Below are positions 54,087-62,162 of a stretch of 64,000 nt of DNA, piece by piece. Position numbers and translations under genes: made by a program. The notes below the pieces were generated by a model. It was not told the DNA's origin, made no database searches, and saw nothing but the letters and a program-made list of their open reading frames with translations. The stretch lies in the NCBI GenBank assembly GCA_019359155.1, contig JAHHHV010000092.1, positions 1-64,000 of the forward strand, given 5' to 3'. Every line of letters starts with the position of its first letter. Position 1 is the stretch's first letter. Origin of the DNA: Pegethrix bostrychoides GSE-TBD4-15B (GTDB lineage Bacteria > Cyanobacteriota > Cyanobacteriia > Elainellales > Elainellaceae).

Positions 54087-55193
54087 TTGACAGGATTTAT
54101 GGCTGAAGCATATCTGCTAGACAAACTTAAATCGGTTGAGCAAACGTTTAACGAACTGACGCAACGGCTAGCTGATCCGGACGTGGCGCGTGACCCAAGC
54201 GAATTCCAACGCATTGCCAAAGCGCGGGCTTCGCTAGAAGAGACCGTCGAAACTTATGATGCTTGGAAGCAAGCCCAGCAGGATTTGCAAGAGGCACGTC
54301 AGATTTCCAAAGATGCGGGTGGCGATCCAGAGCTGAAGGAGCTAGCCAACCTGGAAATAGCCGAGCTAGATGAGAAGAGCCAAACGCTTGAAGCAAGGCT
54401 GAAGGTGCTACTGCTGCCCCGCGACCCGAACGACGATAAGAACATCATGCTGGAGGTGCGGGCGGGCACGGGCGGCGACGAGGCTAGCATTTGGGCAGGT
54501 GACCTAGTGCGGATGTATACGCGCTACGCCGAGGAACAGGGCTGGCGGGTGAAGCTGATGGGGCTGTCGCTGGCAGAAATGGGCGGCGTTAAAGAGGCAA
54601 TTCTAGAAATCCAGGGCGATCAGGTTTACAGCAAGCTGAAGTTTGAAGCGGGTGTCCATCGGGTGCAGCGCGTGCCTGTGACCGAAGCAGGCGGCAGAGT
54701 CCATACCTCAACTGCCACGGTAGCTATCATGCCAGAAGTGGATGATGTTGAGGTCGAGATCGATCCCAAAGATATTGAGATGACCACGGCGCGTTCGGGT
54801 GGGGCAGGCGGCCAGAACGTCAACAAGGTGGAAACCGCCGTCGACCTGATGCACAAGCCTACTGGAATTCGGGTGTTCTGCACCGAGGAGCGTTCACAGC
54901 TTCAAAACCGGGAGCGGGCGATGCAAATTTTGCGGGCGAAGCTCTACGAAATTAAGCTGCGCGAGCAGCAAGAAGCCGTCACCTCAATGCGACGCTCGCA
55001 GGTGGGCACGGGCGCGCGCTCTGAGAAAATTCGCACCTATAATTACAAAGACAACCGCGTCACCGACCATCGGCTAGGGCAAAACTTCACGCTCAATCCA
55101 GTGCTGGAAGGCGACATTGAGATGGTGGTGCAGTCCTGCATCTCGCAAGACCAGCAGGAACGTTTGGAAGAGCTGGCAGCTTCGACGGCCTGA
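54087..55193 (+). CDS. prfA: Peptide chain release factor 1
   Basis: RF1, 368 residues, recognising UAA and UAG stops. The GGQ loop is in [20 protein letters not shown]. The tripeptide anticodon PVT is within [22 protein letters not shown] precedes the ATG. It is the last gene of the large ribosomal block. Confidence 0.97.
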   Translation: MTGFMAEAYLLDKLKSVEQTFNELTQRLADPDVARDPSEFQRIAKARASLEETVETYDAWKQAQQDLQEARQISKDAGGDPELKELANLEIAELDEKSQTLEARLKVLLLPRDPNDDKNIMLEVRAGTGGDEASIWAGDLVRMYTRYAEEQGWRVKLMGLSLAEMGGVKEAILEIQGDQVYSKLKFEAGVHRVQRVPVTEAGGRVHTSTATVAIMPEVDDVEVEIDPKDIEMTTARSGGAGGQNVNKVETAVDLMHKPTGIRVFCTEERSQLQNRERAMQILRAKLYEIKLREQQEAVTSMRRSQVGTGARSEKIRTYNYKDNRVTDHRLGQNFTLNPVLEGDIEMVVQSCISQDQQERLEELAASTA

Positions 55194-55282
55194 ATGTTAG
55201 GTCGCTAGCTGAATCACTCGCTGGACGAGAATTAAATCGGGGCGTAAAATAGCTGGACAAGAGAAGTTCGTTTGTACTTGCT

Positions 55283-56560
55283 ATGCCGCGATTTTTGCAT
55301 TTGGCTGACGTGCATTTGGGGTTTGACCGCTACGACTGCAAAGAACGCACCCAGGATTTCTTCTACGCCTTCAACGACGCGATTGAGAAATATGCGCTGG
55401 CTGAGTCGGTTGACTTCGTGCTGATTGCTGGCGATCTGTTCGAGCATCGCAACATCCAGCCCGTGACGCTCAACCAAGCTCAGTACAGCCTCAAAGAGCT
55501 GCAAAAGGCGGGGATCCCAGTGCTGGCGATTGAAGGCAATCACGACAATCGCCCCTATGGCACCAAAACTAACTGGCTGCGTTACCTAGCCGACTGGGGA
55601 CTGATTATTCTTCTAGAACCGGGCGAAGCGGGCAGCGACAGCTTTTATACATCCTGGGATGGCCGGACAGGTGGCTATATTGACCTAGACTGTGGCGTGC
55701 GTGTGCTGGGATCAAGCTGGTACGGCAGCTCTGCCCCCAAGGCGATTGAGCAAATTGTCGCGGCTTTGCCTCAGTTACCGCCCAGTCCCGGACAGACGAT
55801 CTTGATGTTTCATCACGGACTCGAAGGCCAGATTGCCCGCTATCAGGGCGCTCTACGCTACGGAGAAGTTGCGCCGCTGAAGCAGGCTGGGATTGACTAT
55901 CTGGCGCTGGGCCATATTCACAAGAACTATGAAGTAGAAAACTGGGTGTTTAATCCCGGCTCCATTGAAGCCAACAGCATTGAGGAATCTGGCTTTCGAC
56001 GCGGGGCTTATCTGGTAGAAATCAGCGAGAGCGGCATTCGGGCTGAGCTGAAGCAAGATTACTATCAGCGCTCGGTTGTGCGGCTGCGGCTGACGACGCA
56101 GGGGCAGGAAACGGTAGAAGAGCTGGAGCAGCAGGCGGTTGAGCAAATCGAGCAGGCAATTGCCCAAGGGCAGCTCAAGCCAGCAGATGCGCCGATTGTC
56201 GAGCTGCGAATCGAGGGATCGGTGGGGTTTGATCGGCTAGAGCTTGACGTGCGGCAGCTTCAGCTTCAGCTCCAGCAGCTGAGCGGGGCGCTGATCTTCC
56301 TGCTGAAATACGAGGTCGATGCAGTTGCCTACGCCACGCCTCTCACCGAAGATGCCAGTCGCCTTCAGATTGAGCGCGAGGTGTTTTTGGATTTGCTCAG
56401 CGCCAATAATTCCTACCGCAAGCGAGCGGCGGAGCTAGCCGACGGCATGATTGCGCTCAAGGAGCATCAGCTCGACGGGCGCTCAGAGTCAGAGCTATAT
56501 GGATTTGTCCGCAGCCTGCTCACGCCTGACTATTTGCAGGCGGTGATGGAGGCGGACTGA
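55283..56560 (+). CDS. SbcD-like metallophosphoesterase (DNA repair exonuclease)
   Basis: A 425-residue calcineurin-like nuclease subunit of the SbcD/Mre11 type. All metal motifs are present: HLADVHLG, AGDLFEHR, IEGNHDNR, MFHHGLEG and ALGHIHKN. The second half carries a capping domain and a helical tail. No sbcC gene is adjacent, so the ATPase partner must be elsewhere or the protein acts alone. Confidence 0.88.
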   Translation: MPRFLHLADVHLGFDRYDCKERTQDFFYAFNDAIEKYALAESVDFVLIAGDLFEHRNIQPVTLNQAQYSLKELQKAGIPVLAIEGNHDNRPYGTKTNWLRYLADWGLIILLEPGEAGSDSFYTSWDGRTGGYIDLDCGVRVLGSSWYGSSAPKAIEQIVAALPQLPPSPGQTILMFHHGLEGQIARYQGALRYGEVAPLKQAGIDYLALGHIHKNYEVENWVFNPGSIEANSIEESGFRRGAYLVEISESGIRAELKQDYYQRSVVRLRLTTQGQETVEELEQQAVEQIEQAIAQGQLKPADAPIVELRIEGSVGFDRLELDVRQLQLQLQQLSGALIFLLKYEVDAVAYATPLTEDASRLQIEREVFLDLLSANNSYRKRAAELADGMIALKEHQLDGRSESELYGFVRSLLTPDYLQAVMEAD

Positions 56561-56622
56561 TTGGCTCACTATTTGGTTGATTATTTCCTGCCTAGAGTGA
56601 TCAAAACGGGATAATCTTCATT

Positions 56623-56649
56623 AGTGCCATCAGCGCCATCAGTGCCATC
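56623..56649. repeat. 9-bp tandem repeat at a ribosome-binding position
   Basis: AGTGCCATC, AGCGCCATC and AGTGCCATC (56623, 56632, 56641) are contiguous and end 3 nt before the ATG at 56653, where a Shine-Dalgarno site would be expected. Confidence 0.9.
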
Positions 56650-56652
56650 GCC

Positions 56653-57324
56653 ATGAATATCTTCCTCGACCTTTTGCCGATAATCCTAGGAACCGCTCTA
56701 GCTCCCGCTTGGCTGATCATCGTTCTGTTAATCCTACAGAGCCATAACGGACTGGTGAAAGCGACTGCTTTTGTGATTGGAACCAGCATTGTACGGCTAC
56801 TTCAGGGCATTATTTTTGGCTATCTTTTCATCAACTCACCCGCTGTAGAAGGGGATGCCAATGATCCAGCGCCTCTAGTCTCGACCTTGCTGATGGTAGT
56901 AGGACTATTGCTGTTAATGTCAGCGCTCAAAAAATTACTGCACGAACCCGATCCAGATGCGCCGCCACCCAAGTGGATCAATCGGATAGAAAGCTCTACC
57001 CCGCTTCAGCTATTAATCATGGGCGTGATTTTAACGCTAATCGCCCCAAAGCTTTGGATTTTTACCCTCTCAGCCATTGGAATCATTGTCGAGGCTCACA
57101 GCAGCTCGGCTCAGTCGTTGACCCTGTTTTTGCTTTATCTGCTCGTCTCCGAGCTGCTGTTAGTTCTCCCCCTGCTAGTCTGTACGATAATTCCCGATCA
57201 ATCAGCTAGCCAGCTTCGAGCTGCTTCGGATTGGCTGAATCGCCATAACAGCCAGATCACCCTAGCAGTGTCTCTCATTTTTGGCTGTCTCTTCTTCTGG
57301 AAAGGCGTTACCGGATTACTGTAG
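56653..57324 (+). CDS. GAP (Sap/SfLAP) family membrane protein
   Basis: A 223-residue integral membrane protein with about six helices, of the GAP family (Pfam SfLAP; named after mycobacterial sulfolipid-addressing and glycopeptidolipid proteins). Features are the helix ILGTALAPAWLIIVLLILQS, a Pro/Asp-rich cytoplasmic loop (HEPDPDAPPPKW) and APKLWIFTLSAIGIIVEAHS. A lipid or small-molecule transport role is presumed in this family. No Shine-Dalgarno site is present. It converges on hemC with a 6-bp gap. Confidence 0.8.
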   Translation: MNIFLDLLPIILGTALAPAWLIIVLLILQSHNGLVKATAFVIGTSIVRLLQGIIFGYLFINSPAVEGDANDPAPLVSTLLMVVGLLLLMSALKKLLHEPDPDAPPPKWINRIESSTPLQLLIMGVILTLIAPKLWIFTLSAIGIIVEAHSSSAQSLTLFLLYLLVSELLLVLPLLVCTIIPDQSASQLRAASDWLNRHNSQITLAVSLIFGCLFFWKGVTGLL

Positions 57325-57330
57325 CGCAGC

Positions 57331-58290
57331 CTAGCCGCGCCCGACTTCCGCAAAGATCGCCGCCAAAATCTCACCTGCACCCTGATCCCGCAGCCTGTGT
57401 GCGAGCTGGATGCCCAGATCTTCAGCTTCAGGAACCGTTCCGGTGACGCTATCTTTGATTAGCGTTTGACCATCCAGGCTCGCCACCATGCCCGTCAGCG
57501 TCAGGCTGTCGCCCTCAATGCTGGTGTTTACGCCAATCGGCACCTGACAGCCGCCCTCTAGCTCTCGCAAAAAGGCACGTTCAGCATAGCAGCGGGCAGC
57601 AGTGGGGCGATGCTCTAGCACCTTTAGCAGCTCCAGGATTTCGGCATCCTCCGTGCGGCATTCGATGCCCAGCGCACCCTGTCCAACTGCATGCAGCGAA
57701 ACTTCAGAGGAGAGCACCTGATGAATCCGGTCAGCCATATCCAGCCGCTTCAGGCCAGCTGCTGCCAGAATAATCGCGTCATATTCACCTGAATCTAGCT
57801 TTTGCAGGCGCGTGTTCAAGTTGCCCCGGATATCTTTGAAGCTGAGGTGCGGGTAGTGATGGCGGAGCTGAGCCAATCGCCGGAGCGAGGAGGTGCCAAT
57901 CACCGCGCCTTCAGGCAGAGTCTCAATCTGCTGATCCTGGTGCTGGGCATGTACCACCAGTGCATCGGCGGGATCTTCGCGCTCGGTGACGCAACCCAGC
58001 ATCAGCCCGTCGGGCAGATTGGTCGGCAGATCTTTGAGGGAATGCACGGCAAAATCGATCTCGCCTTGCAGCATCCCTAGCTCTAGCTCTTTGGTGAACA
58101 GCCCTTTGTCGCCAATTTTAGCCAGCGCCACGTCCAGGATTTTGTCACCCTGAGTGTTCATGGTATGGACTTCAAATTTGCGATCAGAAAACTTTTGTTG
58201 CAGCTCGCCCTGCACCCAGTGGGTTTGCACGAGCGCGAGCTGACTTTTGCGAGAACCAATCCGGATCGGACGCGGAGGACTAGAAACCAT
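57331..58290 (-). CDS. hemC: Porphobilinogen deaminase (hydroxymethylbilane synthase)
   Basis: HemC, 319 residues, which joins four porphobilinogens into hydroxymethylbilane for heme, chlorophyll and bilins. [18 protein letters not shown] is the N-terminus and [16 protein letters not shown] the substrate arm. [14 protein letters not shown] holds the Cys that carries the dipyrromethane cofactor. The start at 58290 fits the family; an ATG at 58383 would add 31 residues. Confidence 0.96.
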   Translation of the reverse strand: MVSSPPRPIRIGSRKSQLALVQTHWVQGELQQKFSDRKFEVHTMNTQGDKILDVALAKIGDKGLFTKELELGMLQGEIDFAVHSLKDLPTNLPDGLMLGCVTEREDPADALVVHAQHQDQQIETLPEGAVIGTSSLRRLAQLRHHYPHLSFKDIRGNLNTRLQKLDSGEYDAIILAAAGLKRLDMADRIHQVLSSEVSLHAVGQGALGIECRTEDAEILELLKVLEHRPTAARCYAERAFLRELEGGCQVPIGVNTSIEGDSLTLTGMVASLDGQTLIKDSVTGTVPEAEDLGIQLAHRLRDQGAGEILAAIFAEVGRG

Positions 58291-58523
58291 TGTTTGAAGC
58301 GGGTTGTAAAACTGGTTTAAGCAGACCTCAGCCTGACCCATTCTGACGCGCAGTTTGGCCAAGCTGATCGGCAGCCATCTCATCAGCTTACCGCAGTCCG
58401 GTCACAGGCTGGCAGCTAAATCCTGTCCCGCCTGCACGGTGGTCGGCTAAATCTGGCCTGCTGAAACTGCTAAAATCGGAGCCTGAAGGCCTGATTTGGC
58501 AGATGATTGAGAGGAATTTCGTT

Positions 58524-59162
58524 TTGGCTATTGTTCGCGTGCGTCAGCATGTCAATCCACTCAGCGAAAAATATCAGCAGCCTCCAGAGCCGCCCGCCTG
58601 GGAAAAAGTTTTTGCCAACCTGGCGCAGCCGCTGCATTTAGACATTGGCTGTGGGCGCGGCCAGTTTTTGCTGATGCTGGCGCAGCAGCAGCCCGACTGG
58701 AACTTTTTGGGCCTAGAAATCCGGGAGCCGCTGGTGGTGCAGGCAACGCAGTGGCGCGACGAGCTAGCCTTGCCCAACCTGCACTATATTTTCTGCAACG
58801 TCAATAATTTTTTGCAGCCGCTGCTAGCCTCTCTGCCCTCGGCATCTCTTCAGCGCGTCACGATTCAGTTTCCCGATCCCTGGTTCAAAAAACGGCATCA
58901 AAAACGACGAGTCGTGCAGCTAGAGGTGATCGAAACTTTGGCTGACTTTATGCCGCCGCAGGGCATGGTGCTGTTGCAGTCCGACGTGCAGCCTGTCGCC
59001 CTCGAAATGCGCGAGCGCTTTCTAGCCTGTCCGCGATTTGTGCCGCAGGGCAGCTGGCTGGAGTCTAACCCGCTGCCTGTCCCCACCGAGCGCGAGCAGT
59101 CTACGCTGAGTCGAGGCGAGCCAGTTTACCGGGCCGTGTTTTTGCGTGCGGATGCTAAATAA
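58524..59162 (+). CDS. trmB: tRNA (guanine-N7-)-methyltransferase
   Basis: TrmB, 212 residues, forming m7G46 in tRNA. The SAM site is LDIGCGRGQFLLMLAQQQPD. GLEIREPLV and the catalytic-region signature IQFPDPWFKKRHQKRRV are present. I prefer the TTG at 58524 because GAGAGG lies 9 nt upstream and the family starts near VRVRQHVNPLS. An ATG at 58503 is in frame but has no ribosome-binding site. It converges on the PMT gene after 8 bp. Confidence 0.93.
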   Translation: MAIVRVRQHVNPLSEKYQQPPEPPAWEKVFANLAQPLHLDIGCGRGQFLLMLAQQQPDWNFLGLEIREPLVVQATQWRDELALPNLHYIFCNVNNFLQPLLASLPSASLQRVTIQFPDPWFKKRHQKRRVVQLEVIETLADFMPPQGMVLLQSDVQPVALEMRERFLACPRFVPQGSWLESNPLPVPTEREQSTLSRGEPVYRAVFLRADAK

Positions 59163-59170
59163 TCTAGCGG

Positions 59171-60664
59171 CTAGATCCAGGAGGGCAGCCAGCGCCGAAT
59201 TTGCAGCCCCTCAGCCGAGAGCGGCAAGCCTAAATAGAACGGCATCCAGAAGATGAAGCCGAGCAGGATTGCGCCTAGAATCAGTAGCGCCGTCCGACGC
59301 TGGCGGGGATTGCCCTCAAACCAGCGGTCGATTAGCAGCGCCAGCAGCAGCGTTGCAAAGACCAGCGACTCCATGTAGTGATAGATAAACAGGCAGCGCG
59401 TCACCCTGACCCAGGGCAAGAAGTTTGCGGCCCAGTTGACCAGCAGATAGACCACTGCCCAGAGATAGATCGGCGAGGCTGAGCCTGAGACCGGGCGATG
59501 CCGCATCACCGTCACAACTCTCCAGAGCGGCTGCAGCAGCAGCGAACTCAGCAGCAGCACCGCCAGTGTCGAGAACCACCAGAGCGGCGGGTTGCCCATC
59601 GCATGGACATCGTAAATTGCTGCCGCGTTGGAGAGTGGCTGCAGCGCTGGATCGGTCGGTGAGGGAACTGCCCCCGCCTGCACCGTTTGATAAAAGTAAG
59701 CGACCGGGCGGATCATCAGCGGCCAGCTATACCAGCGCGAGCAGTAAGGATGTGCTGTAATGCCGCCGACGCGCTCGTGATAATCCAGCGTCTGCCCCTG
59801 AAGCTGCCAGAAACTACTTTCTGTGCCGTCAACCTGCATATAGGGCAGCCAGCTCGCGTAGTAGGTGAGGGCTGGCACAACCCCAAAGGCGACAACTGCA
59901 TGTCCGAGCTTGAGCTGGGTGAGATTTTGGAGCGGACTGCGTTGAGGGATACGCTGCCCAGAACTGTGAACCGCAGCCAGACTTGGCCAGATCACCTGCA
60001 CGAAAGCCACCAGCCAGCTCAGCAGCCAGATGCTGCCTGCCCCCAGCAAAAAGCCCAGCCCGTTCCACTTAATTGCCGCCGCCCCGCCCAAGCCGATGCC
60101 CGCCAGCACTAGACAGAGCCAGCGTCGCCCAGCGCTGGCTCGCAGGGACAGCAACAGAAAAATATGCCCCCATAAGCCCAGCGAAATCAGATAGATATTG
60201 TTGAGGGCATAGCGTGACTCGACGAGAAACAGCCCGTCTGCCGCTATCAGCAAAGCCGCAATCAGGGCGTAGCGACGGCGATAGGTCAGCAGATAGGCAA
60301 TTGCCCCCACCAGCAGTGGGATAAACGCGCCTGTAAAGGCATTCAGCCAGCGGTAGCTCAGAGGCGAGAGCATTAGCCCAGCTAGATCATTTTTGGGCTG
60401 CAAGTTGTTCCACCAGCTGTCGCCCAGCCAGATGCCGAATGCGACAATGTAAGTGCTGAGCGGCGGATGCCCCGTAAACACAATCTCGCGCTTCAGAAAC
60501 GCGCTGGCAAACTTGGCGTAATAGACCTCATCAAACACCAGGCTGTTGAAGCGACCCAGCCCCCAAAAGCGTAAGCCCAGCGATATCACAAGAATTCCCG
60601 TCATGCATAGCCCAAACTGGAGCCAGCCTCGACGGGAAGTTTTGGAGAAAGGCGCGGTAGGCAT
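59171..60664 (-). CDS. PMT-family phospholipid carrier-dependent glycosyltransferase
   Basis: A 497-residue polytopic membrane protein related to protein O-mannosyltransferases (GT39). The catalytic loop is VFDEVYYAKFASAFLKRE followed by FTGHPPLSTYIVAFG, with the Asp-Glu pair of the family. About nine to eleven further helices follow, and a later loop has MQVDGTESSFWQL. It probably transfers a sugar from a polyprenyl phosphate to a protein or glycolipid outside the cytoplasm. The start codon lies in a stable hairpin. Confidence 0.87.
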   Translation of the reverse strand: MPTAPFSKTSRRGWLQFGLCMTGILVISLGLRFWGLGRFNSLVFDEVYYAKFASAFLKREIVFTGHPPLSTYIVAFGIWLGDSWWNNLQPKNDLAGLMLSPLSYRWLNAFTGAFIPLLVGAIAYLLTYRRRYALIAALLIAADGLFLVESRYALNNIYLISLGLWGHIFLLLSLRASAGRRWLCLVLAGIGLGGAAAIKWNGLGFLLGAGSIWLLSWLVAFVQVIWPSLAAVHSSGQRIPQRSPLQNLTQLKLGHAVVAFGVVPALTYYASWLPYMQVDGTESSFWQLQGQTLDYHERVGGITAHPYCSRWYSWPLMIRPVAYFYQTVQAGAVPSPTDPALQPLSNAAAIYDVHAMGNPPLWWFSTLAVLLLSSLLLQPLWRVVTVMRHRPVSGSASPIYLWAVVYLLVNWAANFLPWVRVTRCLFIYHYMESLVFATLLLALLIDRWFEGNPRQRRTALLILGAILLGFIFWMPFYLGLPLSAEGLQIRRWLPSWI

Positions 60665-60707
60665 AAGACAAGACCCGTCAGCGCTAAATCGTCTTATCTA
60701 CCCTACC
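60656..60707 (-). promoter_or_regulatory. Hairpin covering the PMT start codon
   Basis: On the plus strand GGTAG-GC-ATAAGAC (60656-60669) pairs with GTCTTAT-CTACC (60691-60702), a 12-bp stem with a 2-nt bulge and a 21-nt loop. A second copy of CTACC lies at 60703-60707. In the minus-strand mRNA the ATG (60664-60662) is in this stem, so it may limit ribosome access. Confidence 0.45.
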
Positions 60708-60717
60708 GTAAGCCTTT

Positions 60718-60739
60718 AAGTTTGCAGTAAGTTTGCAGC
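60718..60739. repeat. 11-bp tandem duplication
   Basis: AAGTTTGCAGT (60718-60728) is followed by AAGTTTGCAGC (60729-60739), just after the stop of the RTX-like gene and before the PMT gene. Confidence 0.85.
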
Positions 60740-60747
60740 AGTCTGGC

Positions 60748-61473
60748 TCAGGAAACAGGTTGAGCAAAGCTGAAGCCGCTGAAATTGCTGAGGTTAGCTC
60801 CCAGCACCACGCCAACTAGCTCCCGCGCTGCCGCTGCCCAACTGCCTGCCGTGTAGTAGATACCCGTGCCAGTAACAGCTAGTTCGGACGGTAGAGCGGC
60901 CAGCACATAGTCAGCAGCGCTGCCAAAGAGCTGAATTGTGTCCTGTTTGGCGTTGAAGTCTAGCACCACCGCATAGTCGGTGAGTCCCGCTCCCGTCTTG
61001 CCGTCGTTGTAGAAGCTCTGGGTGGTGTCGCCCAAGATGAAGATATCTTTGCCGCCGCCGCCGCAGAGGTAGTCGATTTCGCCCATACTGGCATCATCGC
61101 TGCCCGCGCCGTTCAGCGTATCCTGTCCCAAGCCACCCCAGAGGATGTCATTTTGGCTAGTGCCAGTCAGCAGATCGTCAGTGCGGGGGAGCCGCGAGGC
61201 TTGGCCGATATCTTGCAGATCGTAGAGCACCGTGCGGGCTTCGTCTGGCGTGATACCGGCGCTCTCGGCAATCTCCAGCAGATCATTGGCCAGTGTTTTG
61301 AACTCGGCTTGGGTCAGCTGCCGATCGCTGATGGCAGATTTGAAATCAGCCTTGAGCTGGCCAATGCTCTCCTCAGAGGCGGGTTGATCCACACTGTTTT
61401 GCAAGTCGGTGATCAGCTTTTGAATATTCTGCTTCTGAGCTTCCGAAATTTTGGGTCTAGATGGTTTTGCCAT
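60748..61473 (-). CDS. RTX-like calcium-binding repeat protein, function unknown
   Basis: A 241-residue protein without an N-terminal signal peptide. Residues 1-95 are helical and polar (AISDRQLTQAEFKTLANDLL; ESAGITPDEARTVLYDL). Residues 101-148 contain hemolysin-type repeats (TGTSQNDILWGGLGQDTLNG; YLCGGGGKDIFILGD). Then comes a beta-rich end like the tail of type I secreted proteins, with the hydrophobic finish FSGFSFAQPVS. Secretion through a TolC/ABC exporter is probable (inference). No exporter gene is adjacent. Confidence 0.75.
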   Translation of the reverse strand: MAKPSRPKISEAQKQNIQKLITDLQNSVDQPASEESIGQLKADFKSAISDRQLTQAEFKTLANDLLEIAESAGITPDEARTVLYDLQDIGQASRLPRTDDLLTGTSQNDILWGGLGQDTLNGAGSDDASMGEIDYLCGGGGKDIFILGDTTQSFYNDGKTGAGLTDYAVVLDFNAKQDTIQLFGSAADYVLAALPSELAVTGTGIYYTAGSWAAAARELVGVVLGANLSNFSGFSFAQPVS

Positions 61474-61482
61474 AATGATTTC

Positions 61483-61508
61483 CTGGTTTTTTGGACTGGT
61501 TTTTTGGG
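61483..61508. repeat. 13-bp tandem duplication
   Basis: CTGGTTTTTTGGA (61483-61495) is followed by CTGGTTTTTTGGG (61496-61508), directly upstream of the RTX-like gene start (minus strand). Confidence 0.88.
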
Positions 61509-61533
61509 TAAGTAGGTCAATTCAGCCAGCAGC

Positions 61534-62013
61534 CTAAAAGGCCTTGTCTAGATGCTCTTGCAAGATCTGCCGCAGTTCCTGACGCTGAGATTCGCTCAGC
61601 AGAGCGCGAGCTTGAGTCCGCGAGGATTGGAAGACCTCTTGTATCTGCTGCTGCTGTGTGTCGGTGAGGTTCATTGCGGCCACTGCATCGCGGAAGCCAC
61701 CGCCCTGTTGCCATGCAGTGATGAACTGCTGACGCTGCTCAGGCTGCAAAATCGCCTGAATCTGGGAGCGGCTATCGCGGCGCAGGTTGACAAGCTGAGT
61801 TTGTTGCTCAGGGGTCAGGTCAAGCTGCTCGAAGGCTTGCCGCATTCCGCGATGATCAGATGCCTCTTGGCCAGCTTGAGAGATCTGAATAGCCTGAGCC
61901 GATGAGCCAGCCGCATTGGCCTGGGCAATTTGAGCTGAGGAAACCAACGGCGCAATCGCCAGAATTCCCGAGATACAGCCGCCCGTCACGATTAGTAAAG
62001 GATTGAATTTCAT
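61534..62013 (-). CDS. LTxxQ-motif (Spy/CpxP-like) periplasmic protein
   Basis: A 159-residue protein from the ATG at 62013: signal peptide FNPLLIVTGGCISGILAIAP, then helical sequence. Two LTxxQ motifs are seen: LTPEQQTQL and LTDTQQQQIQEVF, as in Spy, CpxP and ZraP, which act as periplasmic chaperones or inhibitors of sensor kinases. It is divergent from a histidine kinase and response regulator pair, suggesting a regulatory link. An in-frame ATG at 62043 is less likely. Confidence 0.8.
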   Translation of the reverse strand: MKFNPLLIVTGGCISGILAIAPLVSSAQIAQANAAGSSAQAIQISQAGQEASDHRGMRQAFEQLDLTPEQQTQLVNLRRDSRSQIQAILQPEQRQQFITAWQQGGGFRDAVAAMNLTDTQQQQIQEVFQSSRTQARALLSESQRQELRQILQEHLDKAF

Positions 62014-62074
62014 TGAGCTACCTCGAATTTGGGATGCTCCCATCCTAAAAACCGGCTGCGCTCCCCACCTGAAG

Positions 62075-62110
62075 CAAACGTCATGACTGTCCAGATGACA
62101 AACGTCATGG
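62075..62110. promoter_or_regulatory. Direct-repeat operator candidate between LTxxQ gene and histidine kinase
   Basis: CAAACGTCATGA (62075-62086) and CAAACGTCATGG (62099-62110) are direct repeats with 24-bp period, 11 identical bases. The first includes the palindrome GTCATGAC. They lie in the divergent spacer, where a NarL-type regulator could bind. The repeats are seen; binding is inferred. Confidence 0.5.
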
Positions 62111-62162
62111 TTTGGATTCAGCTTGGCTCTTTATGATGGGTGAAATGCGATTGCTCCAGATC

